From Plasmodiophora brassicae (taxonomy: Eukaryota; Endomyxa: Phytomyxea; Phytomyxea; Plasmodiophorida), in NCBI GenBank assembly GCA_036867785.1, contig CP145416.1:124001-188000 (forward strand): DNA of 64,000 nt. The letters run 5' to 3'. Positions 1-12,010 of this stretch are shown here, piece after piece. Numbering within the stretch: the first letter of the stretch is position 1; the number at the start of each line of letters is the position of its first letter. Both the position numbers and the translations under genes were made by a program. A model generated the notes under the pieces. The model saw only the letters and a list, made by a program, of their open reading frames with translations. It was not told the DNA's origin and did not search any database.

Positions 1-1375
1 GTAATCCAGCAGCGGGACGAGCTGCTTCGATTCGAACTTGTCGATGAACTCATTCGCCTGCAGAAGGACGGCGGAGAACGGCAGGCGCTCCTCGGCGAAT
101 TGCGAATCACGACTGAACCGCAACCGGCCGTCTTCGATCACGCAGCTGCCGTCCAGGTCGCCCGTGATACGCCTGCGAGTCCATCGAATGACGTTCGTTC
201 CCGTCTCGTCAACGACGAACGATCGCAGGTCGGCATCTGACGCGCAACAGCCAGTCAGAAGGGCTGGCGACCAGGAACGCTACCGGACGGTTGCCTTTGA
301 TCTGCTCGACCGCTTTGGCAATCGGTTCTTCGTACTTTGCCCAAATCGGCCGCGGAATGTACGCGGTGACTTCGCTCCACTTGAACTTCCCTGCAGTGCC
401 CAAACGACGCCGGTCAGCATATCACCCGGTGCACAGCAATTGAGGAGGCACCCTGCATTCGGGACAAGTTCAGCTTCGCTTCCTGCTTCCCCGTTTTCTT
501 CCTCAAAGCCTCCTCTTCCCGGGCGGCCTTCCGCCTTAACGCCGCGTCTTCCTTGGAGGCCTTCTCCCCCGCCGCATCCGTACGCCTGGAGATATCGGTA
601 CCAGCGACGAGCGAACGATTGCTCTGTCGCGGTCGGTTCCCCGGGGACATATCGTGCAGATCGCGAGCAATGTCCCGCTGGCCGTCGCGGCACAGTCGAC
701 CCAGCCACGCGACGCTGTCGTCGTCGCCAAGGATCGCGTTCAGGTCGGGGCAGCCGTCGCTGACTCTCTGCAACCGTCATCAATGTACAGCCAGATGGCA
801 ATCCTCGCTAGCCGTCCTACTTTCCGGTTTCGTAGACGCGGGGCGGCATCGTTCACGTTCGGGATCGGGTCGACGTCGGGCGAACCGCCGCCGGGCAGGT
901 CCTCCCGTACCTGACGCGCACGTGGCGAATCCGGAACGATGGAAATGCCAGGACTGGGTCCAACGGACAAGCGAACGCGTTCGCTAGACGAGTCCGCCGC
1001 ATCGGCGACGCCCTCTTCCTCGCTGTCGGATCTGAGATCGAGCACGACCGGCGACGAGTCCGACACGATAATTACTCGGGAGCCCACTGAATGGTCCCGT
1101 TTCGCGGCAACGGGCGTCGACTGCGGAACGATCCAGCAGTCTGTGGAGCGACTCGAACCCGACGATGCATCGTCGGCGACGACGGCCTGCGGCCAGCCAT
1201 CGTCGTCCCGCAACCGGCCGCAGGCCATGCAGGCGCCCCGGTCGTCGTCGTTCAGGCACGCGCAACGCCCGCAGGTCCACATGCGGACGGAGGCGCGCGC
1301 CGACTCGCAGACGCCGCAGACGACGGCGACATCGCTGTCGTTCACGAACGTACAGGCCGCGCACGACCAGGGCAT
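1..1375 (-). CDS. RanBP2-type zinc-finger protein, 3' end beyond window
   Basis: Two RanBP2-type zinc fingers lie near the N-terminus: WSCAAC...CGVC and WTCGRC...CMAC, each with the W-x-C-x2-C...N...C-x2-C pattern typical of ubiquitin- or RNA-binding fingers. An acidic serine-rich linker follows, then a charged, probably coiled-coil stretch (EKASKEDAALRRKAAREEE) and a module beginning KFKWSEVTAYIPRP. Three short introns are inferred near 740-830, 590-660 and 360-440, which join these blocks in frame. The most 3' junction, near 210-260, could not be resolved. The ATG at 1375 begins just before the first finger; the frame is open further upstream, so the start is uncertain. It is divergent from SKP1. 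Function is unknown beyond the fingers. Confidence 0.6.
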
Positions 1376-1631
1376 CACGCCGCGGGCGCCGCGACTGGCG
1401 CAATTTCGCCCCCCGGCCGAGCTGCACGAAGCCGTAACGCGAACCCGAGCTGCAAACGCGCCCCACTCGTCCCCGAGTTGGAGCTGCAGTGGCGCCCCCG
1501 TCGCCACCAGTGCGCAGCGCGACTGTGGAGCTGCACATCGGAGGAACGTCGGCCAGTTGGGGCCACGGTGGGGGGACGTTGTGACGGCGGCGACGGGGGG
1601 AGGCCCGTCCGTCCGTCACAACGCGCGCGCG

Positions 1632-2362
1632 ATGGCCGCCGACGAAGGCAATACGTCCGGGGCGTTCTCGATCGACCACGAGCTGGAGAAGCAGCTCGAG
1701 GCCTGCAAGGGCGAGGTGGCGCAGGGTACGGTCACGCTGGTGACCTCCGACGGGCACGCGTATGCGAACCGCTGGCCGTGGCCCGTTCGCATCGCCCTGA
1801 ACCAGTGCCCGGCAGGCACGTCATCCCGCGATCGATTGCCGTCATGTCCGAGTTCATCAAGAACGCGGTCACGCTGGATACGGGCGCACACGAGGTATTA
1901 CGGTGGGGCGGCGGTCAGGTTCCAGCTGCTGACACACGCCCTGCAGTTGACGCTGAAGCACGTCGACGAGGTCGTCATCAGACCGGTCATCGTCTGGATG
2001 TGCCACCATTCATCGAACCCGTCGCGTGCGATATCGCGCCCGTTGCGCTCCGCGAACATCGCCGAGATTGTCGGCCTGTGGGACGCGAACTTCCTCGACT
2101 CGATGCCGCTCGAGCTCACGTTCAAGGTTAGCCCGTCGCTCCATGGCTGAACGCCGCGTATCAGGGTGACTCGCCGAAACAGGTCCTGCTTGCGGCCAAC
2201 TACCTGGGCCTGCAGGCCCTGACCGAGCTCTGCTGCGCCAAGGTCGCCAGCCTGATGCTGGGCAAGACGCCGAAGCAGATCCGCAAGATCTTCAACACGA
2301 AGGACGACTTCACGCCCGAAGAGGAGAAGGCCATCCGGGAAGAGTACGCCGAGTTCCTGTAG
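1632..2362 (+). CDS. SKP1: SKP1-like ubiquitin ligase adaptor
   Basis: SKP1 bridges F-box proteins and cullin-1 in SCF ubiquitin ligases. Four exons are inferred: 1632-1759, 1816-1894, 1947-2126 and 2183-2362. The introns are 56, 52 and 56 nt, all GT-AG and phase-consistent, giving 188 residues. The N-terminal POZ fold starts VTLVTSDGHA; the diagnostic C-terminal SKP1 helices follow (LLAANYLGLQALTELCCAKV, then GKTPKQIRKIFNT and DDFTPEEEKAIREE). There is an N-terminal extension of about 25 residues compared with the usual 160-residue SKP1. An alternative 38-nt third intron would add six residues and is less likely given local intron sizes. The SKP1 C-terminus distinguishes it from elongin C. 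Confidence 0.9.
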
Positions 2363-2597
2363 CCCCGGCAAATGATACAGTCCACGTCCACGTTGCCCCT
2401 TGATATCCGACACAGATACTGGATCGCCTGCGGTCGCCCCAGGACGGCAGATTCGAGCCGTCCGAGGGGGTTGGAGATATTCGACGGGGGCGGGCGGGAA
2501 GGAATCTGTCCAGTGCGCCCAGCAGGGTCGAGGTCATTGCCCGTAGTCGTGCGCGCGCCCCTCGTCGTTGTCCCCTCCCCCTCCAACCCCATCCTCA

Positions 2598-3357
<760 letters not shown>

Positions 3358-3432
3358 TGATGGGCGCGGCCGCGACCGTATTTATTGAACCGACCGGCAC
3401 AATACATTCGTTGCGGAGCAAGGTGGCCCGGG

Positions 3433-5851
3433 TCACTTCAGGAACGAGTGCTGCTTGCTGAGCGTGCCGGAGGCGCTGTCATCAGCCGCATCGCCAGGCA
3501 GCGCCGACCCTCGTCGGCTGACGACCGGCAGGACTTCCCGGAGAGCAGCGCCGACATACAGCTGGCGGGGACGTCCAATCTTCAGCTGCGACCAGGCAGG
3601 CAGGCGTCAGTACGACACGACAGTGGCTACAGTACGGCCGGTTACATGGGGATCCGCAATCATCTCCTTCCCTGTGTTGCACGTTGAGGGACGTCAGCAA
3701 CCGACACGACAGCGAACGGCGTGCACCGACAGTTGGATATCCATCCGACCGTTCTGGCGACAGCGAACAGAACGGTGAACATGGAACGGGGGATTCCCAT
3801 GGCCCGGAGCATGACGCCGCTGTAGAAGTCGACATTGGGGAACCTACGACCGCGATCAGGAAGCGTATGTGCGCCTGCGGCCGCACGAGGGGTAATACAG
3901 TTTCCGCTTGATGAAGTACTCATCGTTCAGCGCGGTCTTCTCCAGTTGGAGGGCGAGCTCCAGGAACGGGTCGGACGTGATGTTCAGTTCGCGAAGCACG
4001 GCGTGGCACATCTCCTGCATGAGCTTGGCGCGCGGATCATAGTTCTGGTAGCTGCGGCCACAGATCGTCGATGAGTACACACGGCGGCGCCGGCATGCAC
4101 GGAATGGGCCGCAACGTACACGCGATGCCCGAACCTGCACGGGGACAGAACTAGTCAGCGTTCGGTTCAGTGGCCGGGTGCCAGTGTGTGACGAACCCCA
4201 TCAAGCGGAAATTGTTCGCCTTGTCTTTCGCTCGAGCGATAAACATGGGTATTCTGTCAACCTGTGCGGCCCACCAATCAGCACGAGGAGTGGCGCGCAG
4301 CATGCACGGGGGCAGGACCGTTCCGATTTCGTCGAGCATCTCCAGCACGGCCTCGTTGGCCCCGCTTGTAAACATGCTGGTGTCAGAAGCGGACGGACGT
4401 ATCACGAAGCAATCCTACCCGTGTGCTGGGCCCCATAGAGCAGTGACGGCACTCGCGATACAGGCGTACGGGTTCGCCAGCGATGACCTGGCGGACCGTT
4501 AGCGCGAGAGGCGGCGCAACAAGCAGTGGCAGAACGGGTACCCAGCGATTCGGACAGTTGATGTCGACGCGTTCTGCTCGTGGTCAGCATGCAGGATCAA
4601 CCACGTCTCAAACGCTTTCGTCAGGACCGGGTTCAGCTCGTACGCCTCAGAGGGGACTGCAGACGCGCGCGTCAAACACCTGGACCTGAACGTCAACAAG
4701 GCGTCTCGACGCACCTGAAAACATCATGTTGAGGAAGTTTTCAGCGTACGACAGCCTGGTCTGAGGATACACGAACGGCTGACCAACGGAATCTTTCGCA
4801 CAGATATCAGAGCCGTACTCCACAGGACATGACTACCTACTAACAATATCCCATGGTCAGTGTCATTGCCGGCCTGGGTATGCACCCGCAAGTACCATTT
4901 ATACGCCATAGCAGCAATGGTCGGCCTGTTGCGACCACTTGTCAGTACGTGCTGGAACCAGATGCGTCTGGGGCAACAGACATCTTTGCAATTAGGCGGT
5001 ATGCCGCACTGAACCGATGATATGGATTGTGCACATCCAGGGAATCGTGATAGAACGCCGACAGGGCCCCGACGACGCCAACCACAATCGCCATGGGATG
5101 GGCGTCGGATTTGAACCCTGCTTGACGCGTCAAGCAACTGACCAAGGTTCCGTGCCCGCACCGTTTCGCTTTACCATGGTAGAAATGGATCAGCTTCTCG
5201 TGAACCATGGTGTGGCGCTATGCACAATGATCAGCCGACGGCGCGAACGCGAACCTCGCGAGTGACGCAGTCGCACCGTTATGAGGTTCACATGGTGCTT
5301 CTTCGCAGGCGCGTCTGGCAGGTCGCCGTACAGGAGCAGATACTGACACGAACGCTCAGACGACGACGTCGCGGACACTGTCGCCACCGTTACCGTGACG
5401 TCCATGAAGTCGCATTTGCCCGCCAGTTCAGCGATATCGTAGCCCCGGTACCGAAGGTGCCCTGCAGGGCCGTCTATGAACGTGATCGACGATAAGCCTG
5501 CCCGGCACCGTCAAGCGTCAGTGCGCGGAAGAACACACATCAGAAACAGGTTCCAACATGACGCAGTGGACGTGAACCCGGGGTCGTGTGTGAAGTATCC
5601 CGTTTGCGAATACAACGAGCGGATATCGATAACGGGTGGGCCATCGGTGCCGCGAAGTATGGGCAATTCGGCCGTTGTCCTGCGACGGTTTCAACAGCGC
5701 ATTGCCCGTCACCGCCAGAGGCACGCGCAGACCCGTCGGGCAGCGTCAGGCGCGCCACCTCGTGCGTCGGCTTCTCCGGCAGGCGCGTCGTCGCGTCGCA
5801 TCTGATGAACTTCTCGACGAGCAGAACGTCGACGACCGGCGGGGCGGCCAT
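3433..5851 (-). CDS. CS: Citrate synthase, type II-like, about 15 exons
   Basis: Condenses acetyl-CoA with oxaloacetate to citrate. About 15 small exons on the minus strand can be threaded with GT-AG introns of about 45-70 nt. Signature blocks in order: YDPGF-like [49 protein letters not shown], the first catalytic His in [22 protein letters not shown], the second His in [15 protein letters not shown] and the catalytic Asp in PNVDFYSG. Sequence is of the GltA-like type found in bacteria and in peroxisomal citrate synthases rather than the animal mitochondrial type. The start at 5851 gives a short N-terminus; an upstream in-frame Met would add a hydrophobic leader. One junction (after MAYKW, near 4880) is unclear: the best phase-consistent splice leaves a 19-residue insertion before SVGQPF. 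Confidence 0.9.
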
Positions 5852-6138
5852 GACCAGCCCAGCGAACGGCACCCCGAAGACCGACGCGACCGCCAACGAA
5901 TATCCCAAATGACACGAAGAGAAGCAGCAGCAGCCCGCTACTGCCCACTTTTGCAACGCGGCGCGAAAATCGACCATGTCGGCCGATGGGTTTTTTGGGG
6001 GGGCGACAACCCGCGCCGGAGCGGCGCTCCCAGGATTGGTGCGAACGCCGCCGATCTGATCACCTCTGGCTACGCACGGGGTACACCCGTACCCGAGCGG
6101 CAACGCAGGCATGTTCGTACAGTGGCTGCCAGTGACAG

Positions 6139-7283
6139 ATGCCGATGAAGTGCGGCGACGTGACGATCGTGGTCGACGGCGGGAACGTTGGGGTCCATCC
6201 CGGGCAGCAGGTCACTGGCAAAGTGGTGTTCGGGGCCGTGGATGGCCGGCCGTGTGCCCCCCGCGTTGTGCGTCTGGTGGTAGAAGGTACCGCCCACCTG
6301 ACGCTGTCGCCAAAGACAGTCGGCCTGTTCGAGGCGTTCTACTCGTCACTGCGCCCCGTCGTGCTTCAGAACCGCACGATTACGATCACGGAGCACCGAC
6401 CACGTACGGAACGCGCGCCAAAGTGCCCCCTGCAATTAGTGATACGTTACCTGGAACAGTGTTACCATCGCAGGCGACAGAGTTCCCCTTCTCGTTCGAC
6501 GTCGATGCCTGCGGGGAGCAACGTGTGCTTCCGTCGTTCAAGGGCAAACTCGTCAAGATCCGTTGGACAGTATCATGCTACACGGGGAGAGGGTTTATCC
6601 CATCAGCCCCGAAGGCCGTCAAGGAATTCCTTGTCGTTGCCAACCCGCCGTTCTGCACACCTGAGCCGATCCGTTCGCCATTCAAATCGCACGGCTATTG
6701 CCAGAACACCGGTATGCCTTCAGATGATGTTTCATCCGATGCATCGTGCCCTAATGTTTGCGAGAGGAAGATGATGGAGAAAGCCAGGTGGACCTCGAGA
6801 TTGACATTGAAGGCTTCGTCGAAAGCACGTCCTGCGACATGCGCTCACAGCCGCTGCAAGGCGAATTGAGTGTGCTCCGCTCAACGAAACGGATCCAATC
6901 AGTCGTCCTTCGCCTCAATAGAATCGAATCCATTGGTGCGCTATCCCTTCCGCGGTTGATCTTCGCAACCTCGATCCGCTAAGACATGTCGCATAGTGTA
7001 TAGCGAGGGGGATATATCAGAGAGAAGCGAGGTGTCGTCACTAGAGATCGCGGACGGTAACATTGCCAGAGGCCTGCCGATTCCAATTCATTTCCTGTGG
7101 CCACGTGGCACGTGCTGCCCAACACTTCGACATGAAGAATTTTCTGTTAGCCCTAGGTGACGTGCAACAAGCTTTCGGCATCTGACCCCCCTTTTGTTTT
7201 AGATTGGGTTCGAAATTGAACTTCGAATCAATTTCGCAACCGGGCAGTTCATGATCGAAAGAATCCCAGTCACGCTCCACTGA
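6139..7283 (+). CDS. VPS26C: VPS26C (DSCR3), retriever complex subunit
   Basis: VPS26C is the arrestin-fold subunit of retriever (with VPS35L and VPS29), which recycles cargo from endosomes. Diagnostic blocks are KTVGLFEAFYSSLRP, LPSQATEFPFSFDV, KLVKIRWTV, QPLQGELSV and EIADGNIARGLPIPIHFLWP, in the family order; the protein ends VTLH. About five exons; the first intron (6404-6459, 56 nt) and later ones near 6715-6767, 6935-7020 and 7138-7200 restore one continuous frame. The IADGxxxRGLxIPI block favours VPS26C over the retromer VPS26A/B. Stop TGA at 7281-7283 lies 68 bp from the stop of the convergent neighbour. Confidence 0.85.
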
Positions 7284-7351
7284 TAAAATAATGCGATGAA
7301 TGAATCGGTTTTAGAGTAAGACGAGGCAATCCTAACGGCGTTTCCTGGTTG

Positions 7352-8264
7352 TCACCCGAACGCGATACGTTCAACTGTTGGCAACCAGGGCAGGATGGCG
7401 TCAATCGACGGTTCCGGGTCGGCCATCAGAAACTCGTTAAACGCGTCAGCGACTTCGTTGGCCTCCTGGCACGCAACGCGAATATCCAGAGGTATTTTGT
7501 CGACCGCTTTCTGCAACTACGAAACGTCATAAGCGAACGACGACTAGGATGACAGCGTCCCCCTACCCGAGCAATTTCCCCATCAAGGCGCATCGCATCT
7601 GACATTTTCTTAGCGATGGCCGCCATGACTCGCTGGCGAAGGTTGTCCCAGGTAACGTTCGACTCGACGGGAATGTCGTTTCCCAAGTAGATTTCCGAAT
7701 ATAAATGTTCCCAGATAGTCGTCTGCACGGACTTGCGAAGCATCGGGCGTTCCATGCGCCTTCGAATCTCGTCGTCTTCGAGCATGTCGCGAACACGCTT
7801 GCCCCAATCGCCAGAGCGTCCCACGGTGGGCCACTCATACAGCAAAGCGAGTTCTTTCACGACGATTCTCATGTCGTACTTCGTTTCGTCCAGTTGCGTC
7901 AACTAGTAATTGGTGACGTATCAGAACATGAGAATGCCGTCCGTACGAGTGTGCACCATACCGCGAAGCACTCCATCTCCCATTGCTCGACGAACGACTC
8001 CATACGTGCACTGGCTAACAATCTCGCAGGACCCCCTCTTCTCCATGACGCCTCGAGCGCCCTGATCGCAACTTGCTTCCGCAGCATCTCCGGGTGCGTT
8101 AACCTCGACCTCTGGGCTCCTCGGTGTACTGCTGTCGAGCGGCGCCGCCCCACTTCCGCATGGGTGGACGCCGAGTGCAAACGCACTGCAACTGCAACGG
8201 TACTCATCAGCGCCACTGCTAGGAGAAGGACGCGTCCAGCTGGCAGGCGGTGGATCGAGCGCAT
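7352..8264 (-). CDS. Unknown protein with N-terminal membrane anchor
   Basis: Three exons (8264-7962, 7902-7567, 7516-7352) with 59- and 50-nt GT-AG introns give 267 residues. The N-terminus is basic then hydrophobic (RVLLLAVALMSTVAVAV), a signal anchor or signal peptide. The rest is soluble, charged and probably helical (ELALLYEWPTVGRSGDWG, MRLDGEIARLQKAVDKIP). No family recognised. The two introns agree in phase with the ORFs they join, which is the main support. It is convergent with VPS26C and divergent from the LLDGHW pair. Confidence 0.55.
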
Positions 8265-8907
8265 GATGGCTGGTAGTACCTTCGGAATCCAGGCTACACT
8301 GGGCGCCGCTGCGGGGCTGCCGCACAATTGCGAGACTGCACGCGACGTGCGCGACACGTCAAAGGCGACGCGACAGGGCGGCGCAAATGCGAAACGCCGC
8401 CGCTGCCGCACGGGCGATTGACCGCAAGGACGATGCGCACAGGGCATGACCCTGAAGACGGGCGCCAACCTGAAACTGGACGTGAATGTGAAGCTGAACC
8501 TTAGGGGATGACTACCAGTACGGTAGCAAAACTGGTTATATCCATAACACACGAAACGTCAGCCGGGTAGAATGTGAACGACCCGTATATGGCAACTTGG
8601 CGGGTGGAATCGCTGGATGCGCAGGCGTTCAGTAAGCGATCTCACACGCGCAGGTGAGCGTGCTACGCAGACGACGCAGGGCCATCCGGGCCAGTTGCCG
8701 GGCGAAGGCTCAATTTGGACACGGGGGCGGGCGTGCACAGTGGTGGGGCTCGGAGTCCGAGCTTGCTGCTGGATGTCATGCCGCACCAAATCGTGTTCCG
8801 GACGAGCGCGCTGGTCGACCGGACGCAAACCCGCGGCCCCGGGTCGTTGTCATGGTAGGTCCGTCGGGTCCTGCCCCGTTGACGATGAGTGACGTCGACC
8901 GACACAG
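8265..8907. other. Intergenic stretch, possible 5' exon of the next gene
   Basis: No independent gene is convincing. A plus-strand open frame ending at 8849 could splice through a 58-nt intron (8850-8907, GTAGGT...ACACAG) into the gene at 8908, phase 0. The region also resembles, over about 60 bp (8780-8840), a stretch near 9705-9760 upstream of the second paralogue, consistent with a tandem duplication that includes upstream sequence. Confidence 0.4.
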
Positions 8908-9357
8908 CATCCGTTTCGGTCTGTATACACGCCCGGGGACGACGCGTCCGATTCGTCCTGGCCGTTGATCGGGTCCGTCTTCATGCACGATGAGCACGTT
9001 GACCCGATCGTGCCCAAGCCGGTCCGGGCGTGCCCATACGCGGACAGCGGCCGCGCACCAATGACGACCGAGGAGCGCGATAACCTCCTCGATGGCCACT
9101 GGATACCCTTCGACAATTCGAAACTCGCACGAAGCACAGCGTACCGTCGACCCCTTTACGCGGCGGCCCGGCCATCCGCCGCCGAAATCGTCGCCTCCTC
9201 GATTGCCAACACCGGCGCCAACAGAGCACCGCACGGCCCCAAGACCGTGTATGCGAAAGCGCATATGCAGAAGAAGCCGTCGCGAAGGGTCCCTGTCACA
9301 CGGCCGAACGCGTTGCAACCGCCACCCATCACCTCCGCTGACCTGCGGAACGCATAA
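8908..9357 (+). CDS. Unknown LLDGHW family protein, copy 1 (5' end uncertain)
   Basis: Contains the block shared with the next gene: DP-I-[IV]-P ... ER-D/E-x-LLDGHW-[IL]-P-[FY]-DNS-x-LA, and later RRVPVTR. The exon begins after an ACACAG acceptor; an upstream exon ending at 8849 is likely because no good ATG precedes the conserved region (the first internal ATG is 8983, after the homologous segment has begun). The rest is Ala/Pro-rich and basic. I do not recognise the family. Tandem arrangement and shared motif order show that the two genes arose by local duplication. Confidence 0.5.
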   Translation, partial: HPFRSVYTPGDDASDSSWPLIGSVFMHDEHVDPIVPKPVRACPYADSGRAPMTTEERDNLLDGHWIPFDNSKLARSTAYRRPLYAAARPSAAEIVASSIANTGANRAPHGPKTVYAKAHMQKKPSRRVPVTRPNALQPPPITSADLRNA

Positions 9358-9845
9358 CGGCGAAGCGCGTCATCCCGAACATGGTGGGCGCGCGCGTGCG
9401 GACATATAAGGACGGTACAATAACTGTGGGACACCCCTCCCCATCGCATAATACAAGGAACGATACATTGTATAGATTTTTGGTTTTGCAGGCGTTGCGT
9501 GTCATGGGCTGCCGGACAGCGGCAGTGCCCGCTGCGTTGTCGCGCAACGTGTCCCGAGCCGACGCTAAATCGGGCTGGTCGCCAGTGCCGAGGCCTACGG
9601 ACTGCGTGGTGGTCGGGGGACCTCCGTCGGTCCTCCGTTGTTCGTGACAGGGTGGGCCGCGGCACGGATTCTCGACATCCCGCCCCGAACGACCGACCGA
9701 CCTCTGCCGCATAACCAAATCTGTCGTCGACCGGACGGAACGATGCCGCTGGACCTGGTAGGTAACCCGGGGTCCGTTGTTTGGTGGCGCCGCTGACCCG
9801 GTCGGTTGCTAGCACCCGTTCCGCAGCTTAGATGACCTGCCCGAG
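9358..9845. other. Intergenic between tandem paralogues
   Basis: No supported gene. Around 9705-9835 the sequence matches the upstream part of copy 1 and includes a possible intron (from GTAGGT near 9760 to an AG near 9831), so the 5' exon of copy 2 may lie here. Confidence 0.3.
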
Positions 9846-10367
9846 ATGAGCGTTAGCGCGCGGTGGCCGCTGGTCGGGTCCGCGTTCACCGACATGGACA
9901 AATGCGATCCGATCATCCCGGCTGTGCGGCGCCCGAAAGGCACACAAGTGTCCGACACCGAGCGCGAGATTCTCCTCGACGGGCATTGGCTCCCGTACGA
10001 CAATTCGCATCTGGCCGTCGCGGCAGGGTACCGTCTGCGACCGCCTCCCATCACCGTGTCGTCGTCATCAACATCATCCACCATCCGACCGTCCTCGTTC
10101 GCCACTGTCGTCGCTCGCCCGAAGAAGGCCGTCCAGGCCGACGTACGCTCCCTGCCACCCGCCAAGACTGTCGACCACAAGCACTACTTCTCCAAAGCGG
10201 TCCACTCGATCACCAAGGCCATGAACGCCGCCCAGAAGACGAACCGCCGCAGAGTACCCGTCACGCGTCGGCCCAATTCCGTCGCGGACCGAACCGACCC
10301 GTCGTCGGTCACCATCATGCAACCACCATGTGTGCCCAACCCCGCCCAGGATGCCGTCGTCGGGTAA
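9846..10367 (+). CDS. Unknown LLDGHW family protein, copy 2
   Basis: Single exon of 173 residues from ATG 9846; an upstream exon cannot be excluded. Shares CDPIIP, ER-E-LLDGHWLPYDNSHLA and RRVPVTR with copy 1, but has a longer Ser/Thr-rich middle (SSSSTSSTIRPSS) and a basic segment KAVHSITKAMNAAQ absent from copy 1. Similarity is confined to short conserved islands, suggesting an old duplication under selection at these islands. Function unknown. Confidence 0.55.
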   Translation: MSVSARWPLVGSAFTDMDKCDPIIPAVRRPKGTQVSDTEREILLDGHWLPYDNSHLAVAAGYRLRPPPITVSSSSTSSTIRPSSFATVVARPKKAVQADVRSLPPAKTVDHKHYFSKAVHSITKAMNAAQKTNRRRVPVTRRPNSVADRTDPSSVTIMQPPCVPNPAQDAVVG

Positions 10368-10681
10368 GCCTCTCACCGTTTCGTCCGTTATATAAACATA
10401 TGATATGAATAATTACCCATTGCGTACGTTTCGTCGCGAGCACGTCGGCTCCGGCGTCGGCGGACTCCGACGTTACGGAGTTCACATCGTGACGGGGAAG
10501 GGCGAATTCGATGAGCGCCGCAATTACAGGGCAACCTGCAGACGCTCGTTGCTGCTGACGACGTTGTGATGCAGGCGATTGTGGTTCCGGTCGCGGTGCC
10601 TGGCAGGCGACGGCAAACGTGGAGCGTTCCACCCCGAAGGAAATCGAGTCGTCCGGTGAATCGTACCGTCCCTCGTGCACC
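10368..10681. other. Intergenic
   Basis: AT-richer, with TATATAA near 10389 just past copy 2. A minus-strand frame here (10315-10680) might be an extra 3' exon of the neighbouring disordered protein, but no clear splice supports it. Confidence 0.25.
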
Positions 10682-11962
10682 TCACAGTATATTGACAGGT
10701 CGCCAGCGTTTCAAACCCGACGTCGGTTTCAGGATCGTCGCGATCGTGCCGCGGTGATCCGCCTGGGTGGGGCGCGTGCAGAACGCCGTCGGATCCCGAT
10801 ACCGGTCGGACGTTTCCGATTGTGGAGTCCAGTCGTCATCACCAACGTCAAGCGCAGGCCGGACGCTCTCCGCTGCGTCCTGTTCTGCAGCAGACTCGCC
10901 CGTTGACGGCAGTGCCTCGTCGTTGGCCGGTAGCGGTTCCCTGGCGCCGACGTGCGGGTTCCGGTAAGCATTGCCGGCCTCGCTGATCGGCTGGAACACG
11001 GTCGCGTCCAGAGGTACGTTTCCGTGAGATGGCATGTCGTCCTGCTCCTGGGTGTTGGGCTGCTCTTCCTGAGCGGGCTGTGATTCTGTAGGAGGAGGTG
11101 GCACCCGGTAGTTGGCCGAGTACTCGCTGTGTGCTAAGCTGTCCGACCGCGCCGGGAGGCGACGTCGTGGAGCATGATGGTATCTTGTCGAGGCCGATGC
11201 TGTTGGTTCCATCCAGCCCTGCCGTGACGATGACGGCATTCGTCTCGGCTGCCGCCTCGGTCGCCTCGTAGGTGATGGCTCCAGGACGTTCTGCTGGTGT
11301 GCGGGCGATGGCGACCGTGCCGACCGGCGCGGGGTCCATGACTGAAGAATCGCCCGACCACGCTGCTGTTCCTGTTCGAGGCGTGAATCCCAGTCCTGGG
11401 TCTCGTCAGTATACCGGGTGGTCCCAGCCGGGCTCCAAACCGCTCTGCTGCCCAAGCGCGGCGTTGCTAACGGCCCCGGCATCGCGGTCGCCATCCACTT
11501 GACAACGGGCGTGCTGGGCGCATTTGGCACCGCCCGGTCGGCGGATCCCAGGACGTCGGACAGGTACTCGCTCAGATCGACGTCGCTGTTTTCGTCGACA
11601 ACCGCATCTTCGCTGTCAGCCAGTTGCTCTTCATCGTCCTCCGATGCTGACGAGAATTCAAGCGCCCGTCGAAGGCGTCGCCTGCTTGCCGAAACGCGTC
11701 TTTGCCACTCCGCCCAGCCGACGTCGCGACGCGGCGTCACGAAATCTTCATTGACGTCTTCCGGCGCACCGGTCTGCGCGTCCACCGGCGCATCGGCTTC
11801 TTCAGCAGCGACGATCGCACGTGTGATTGCTCGACGCGGCCGACCCGTCCTGGGGGCATCCAGGGACCGGTTCAGGTTCCAATACAGCCAGTCGGTGTGG
11901 TGGACGAGCCCCGCAGGCACCGTCGCTGGACTACAGGCGACGCCTTCCACGACTCGGTACAT
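10682..11962 (-). CDS. Disordered acidic protein, possibly the tail of the lipase gene
   Basis: 426 residues from ATG 11962, uninterrupted. Composition is low in hydrophobics and rich in Ser, Pro, Arg and acidic runs (SSASEDDEEQLADSEDAV, DENSDVDLSEYLSD), so largely disordered. No domain recognised. It starts only 48 bp after the stop of the class 3 lipase on the same strand. A consensus donor (GTGAGT) at the very end of the lipase ORF and a TGTAG acceptor inside this ORF are phase-compatible, so the two may be one gene with a disordered C-terminal extension. Confidence 0.5.
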   Translation of the reverse strand: MYRVVEGVACSPATVPAGLVHHTDWLYWNLNRSLDAPRTGRPRRAITRAIVAAEEADAPVDAQTGAPEDVNEDFVTPRRDVGWAEWQRRVSASRRRLRRALEFSSASEDDEEQLADSEDAVVDENSDVDLSEYLSDVLGSADRAVPNAPSTPVVKWMATAMPGPLATPRLGSRAVWSPAGTTRYTDETQDWDSRLEQEQQRGRAILQSWTPRRSARSPSPAHQQNVLEPSPTRRPRRQPRRMPSSSRQGWMEPTASASTRYHHAPRRRLPARSDSLAHSEYSANYRVPPPPTESQPAQEEQPNTQEQDDMPSHGNVPLDATVFQPISEAGNAYRNPHVGAREPLPANDEALPSTGESAAEQDAAESVRPALDVGDDDWTPQSETSDRYRDPTAFCTRPTQADHRGTIATILKPTSGLKRWRPVNIL

Positions 11963-12010
11963 TGTTCGTTATATACTTCACTATTCGTTAAAGCATGGTG
12001 GGTCGGGTAC

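Noticed and set aside
5100-5125. GGGTTCAAATCC-type sequence resembling a tRNA T-arm
   Set aside because: On the minus strand it is the citrate synthase codons GFKSDAHP directly after an intron; no tRNA cloverleaf around it.
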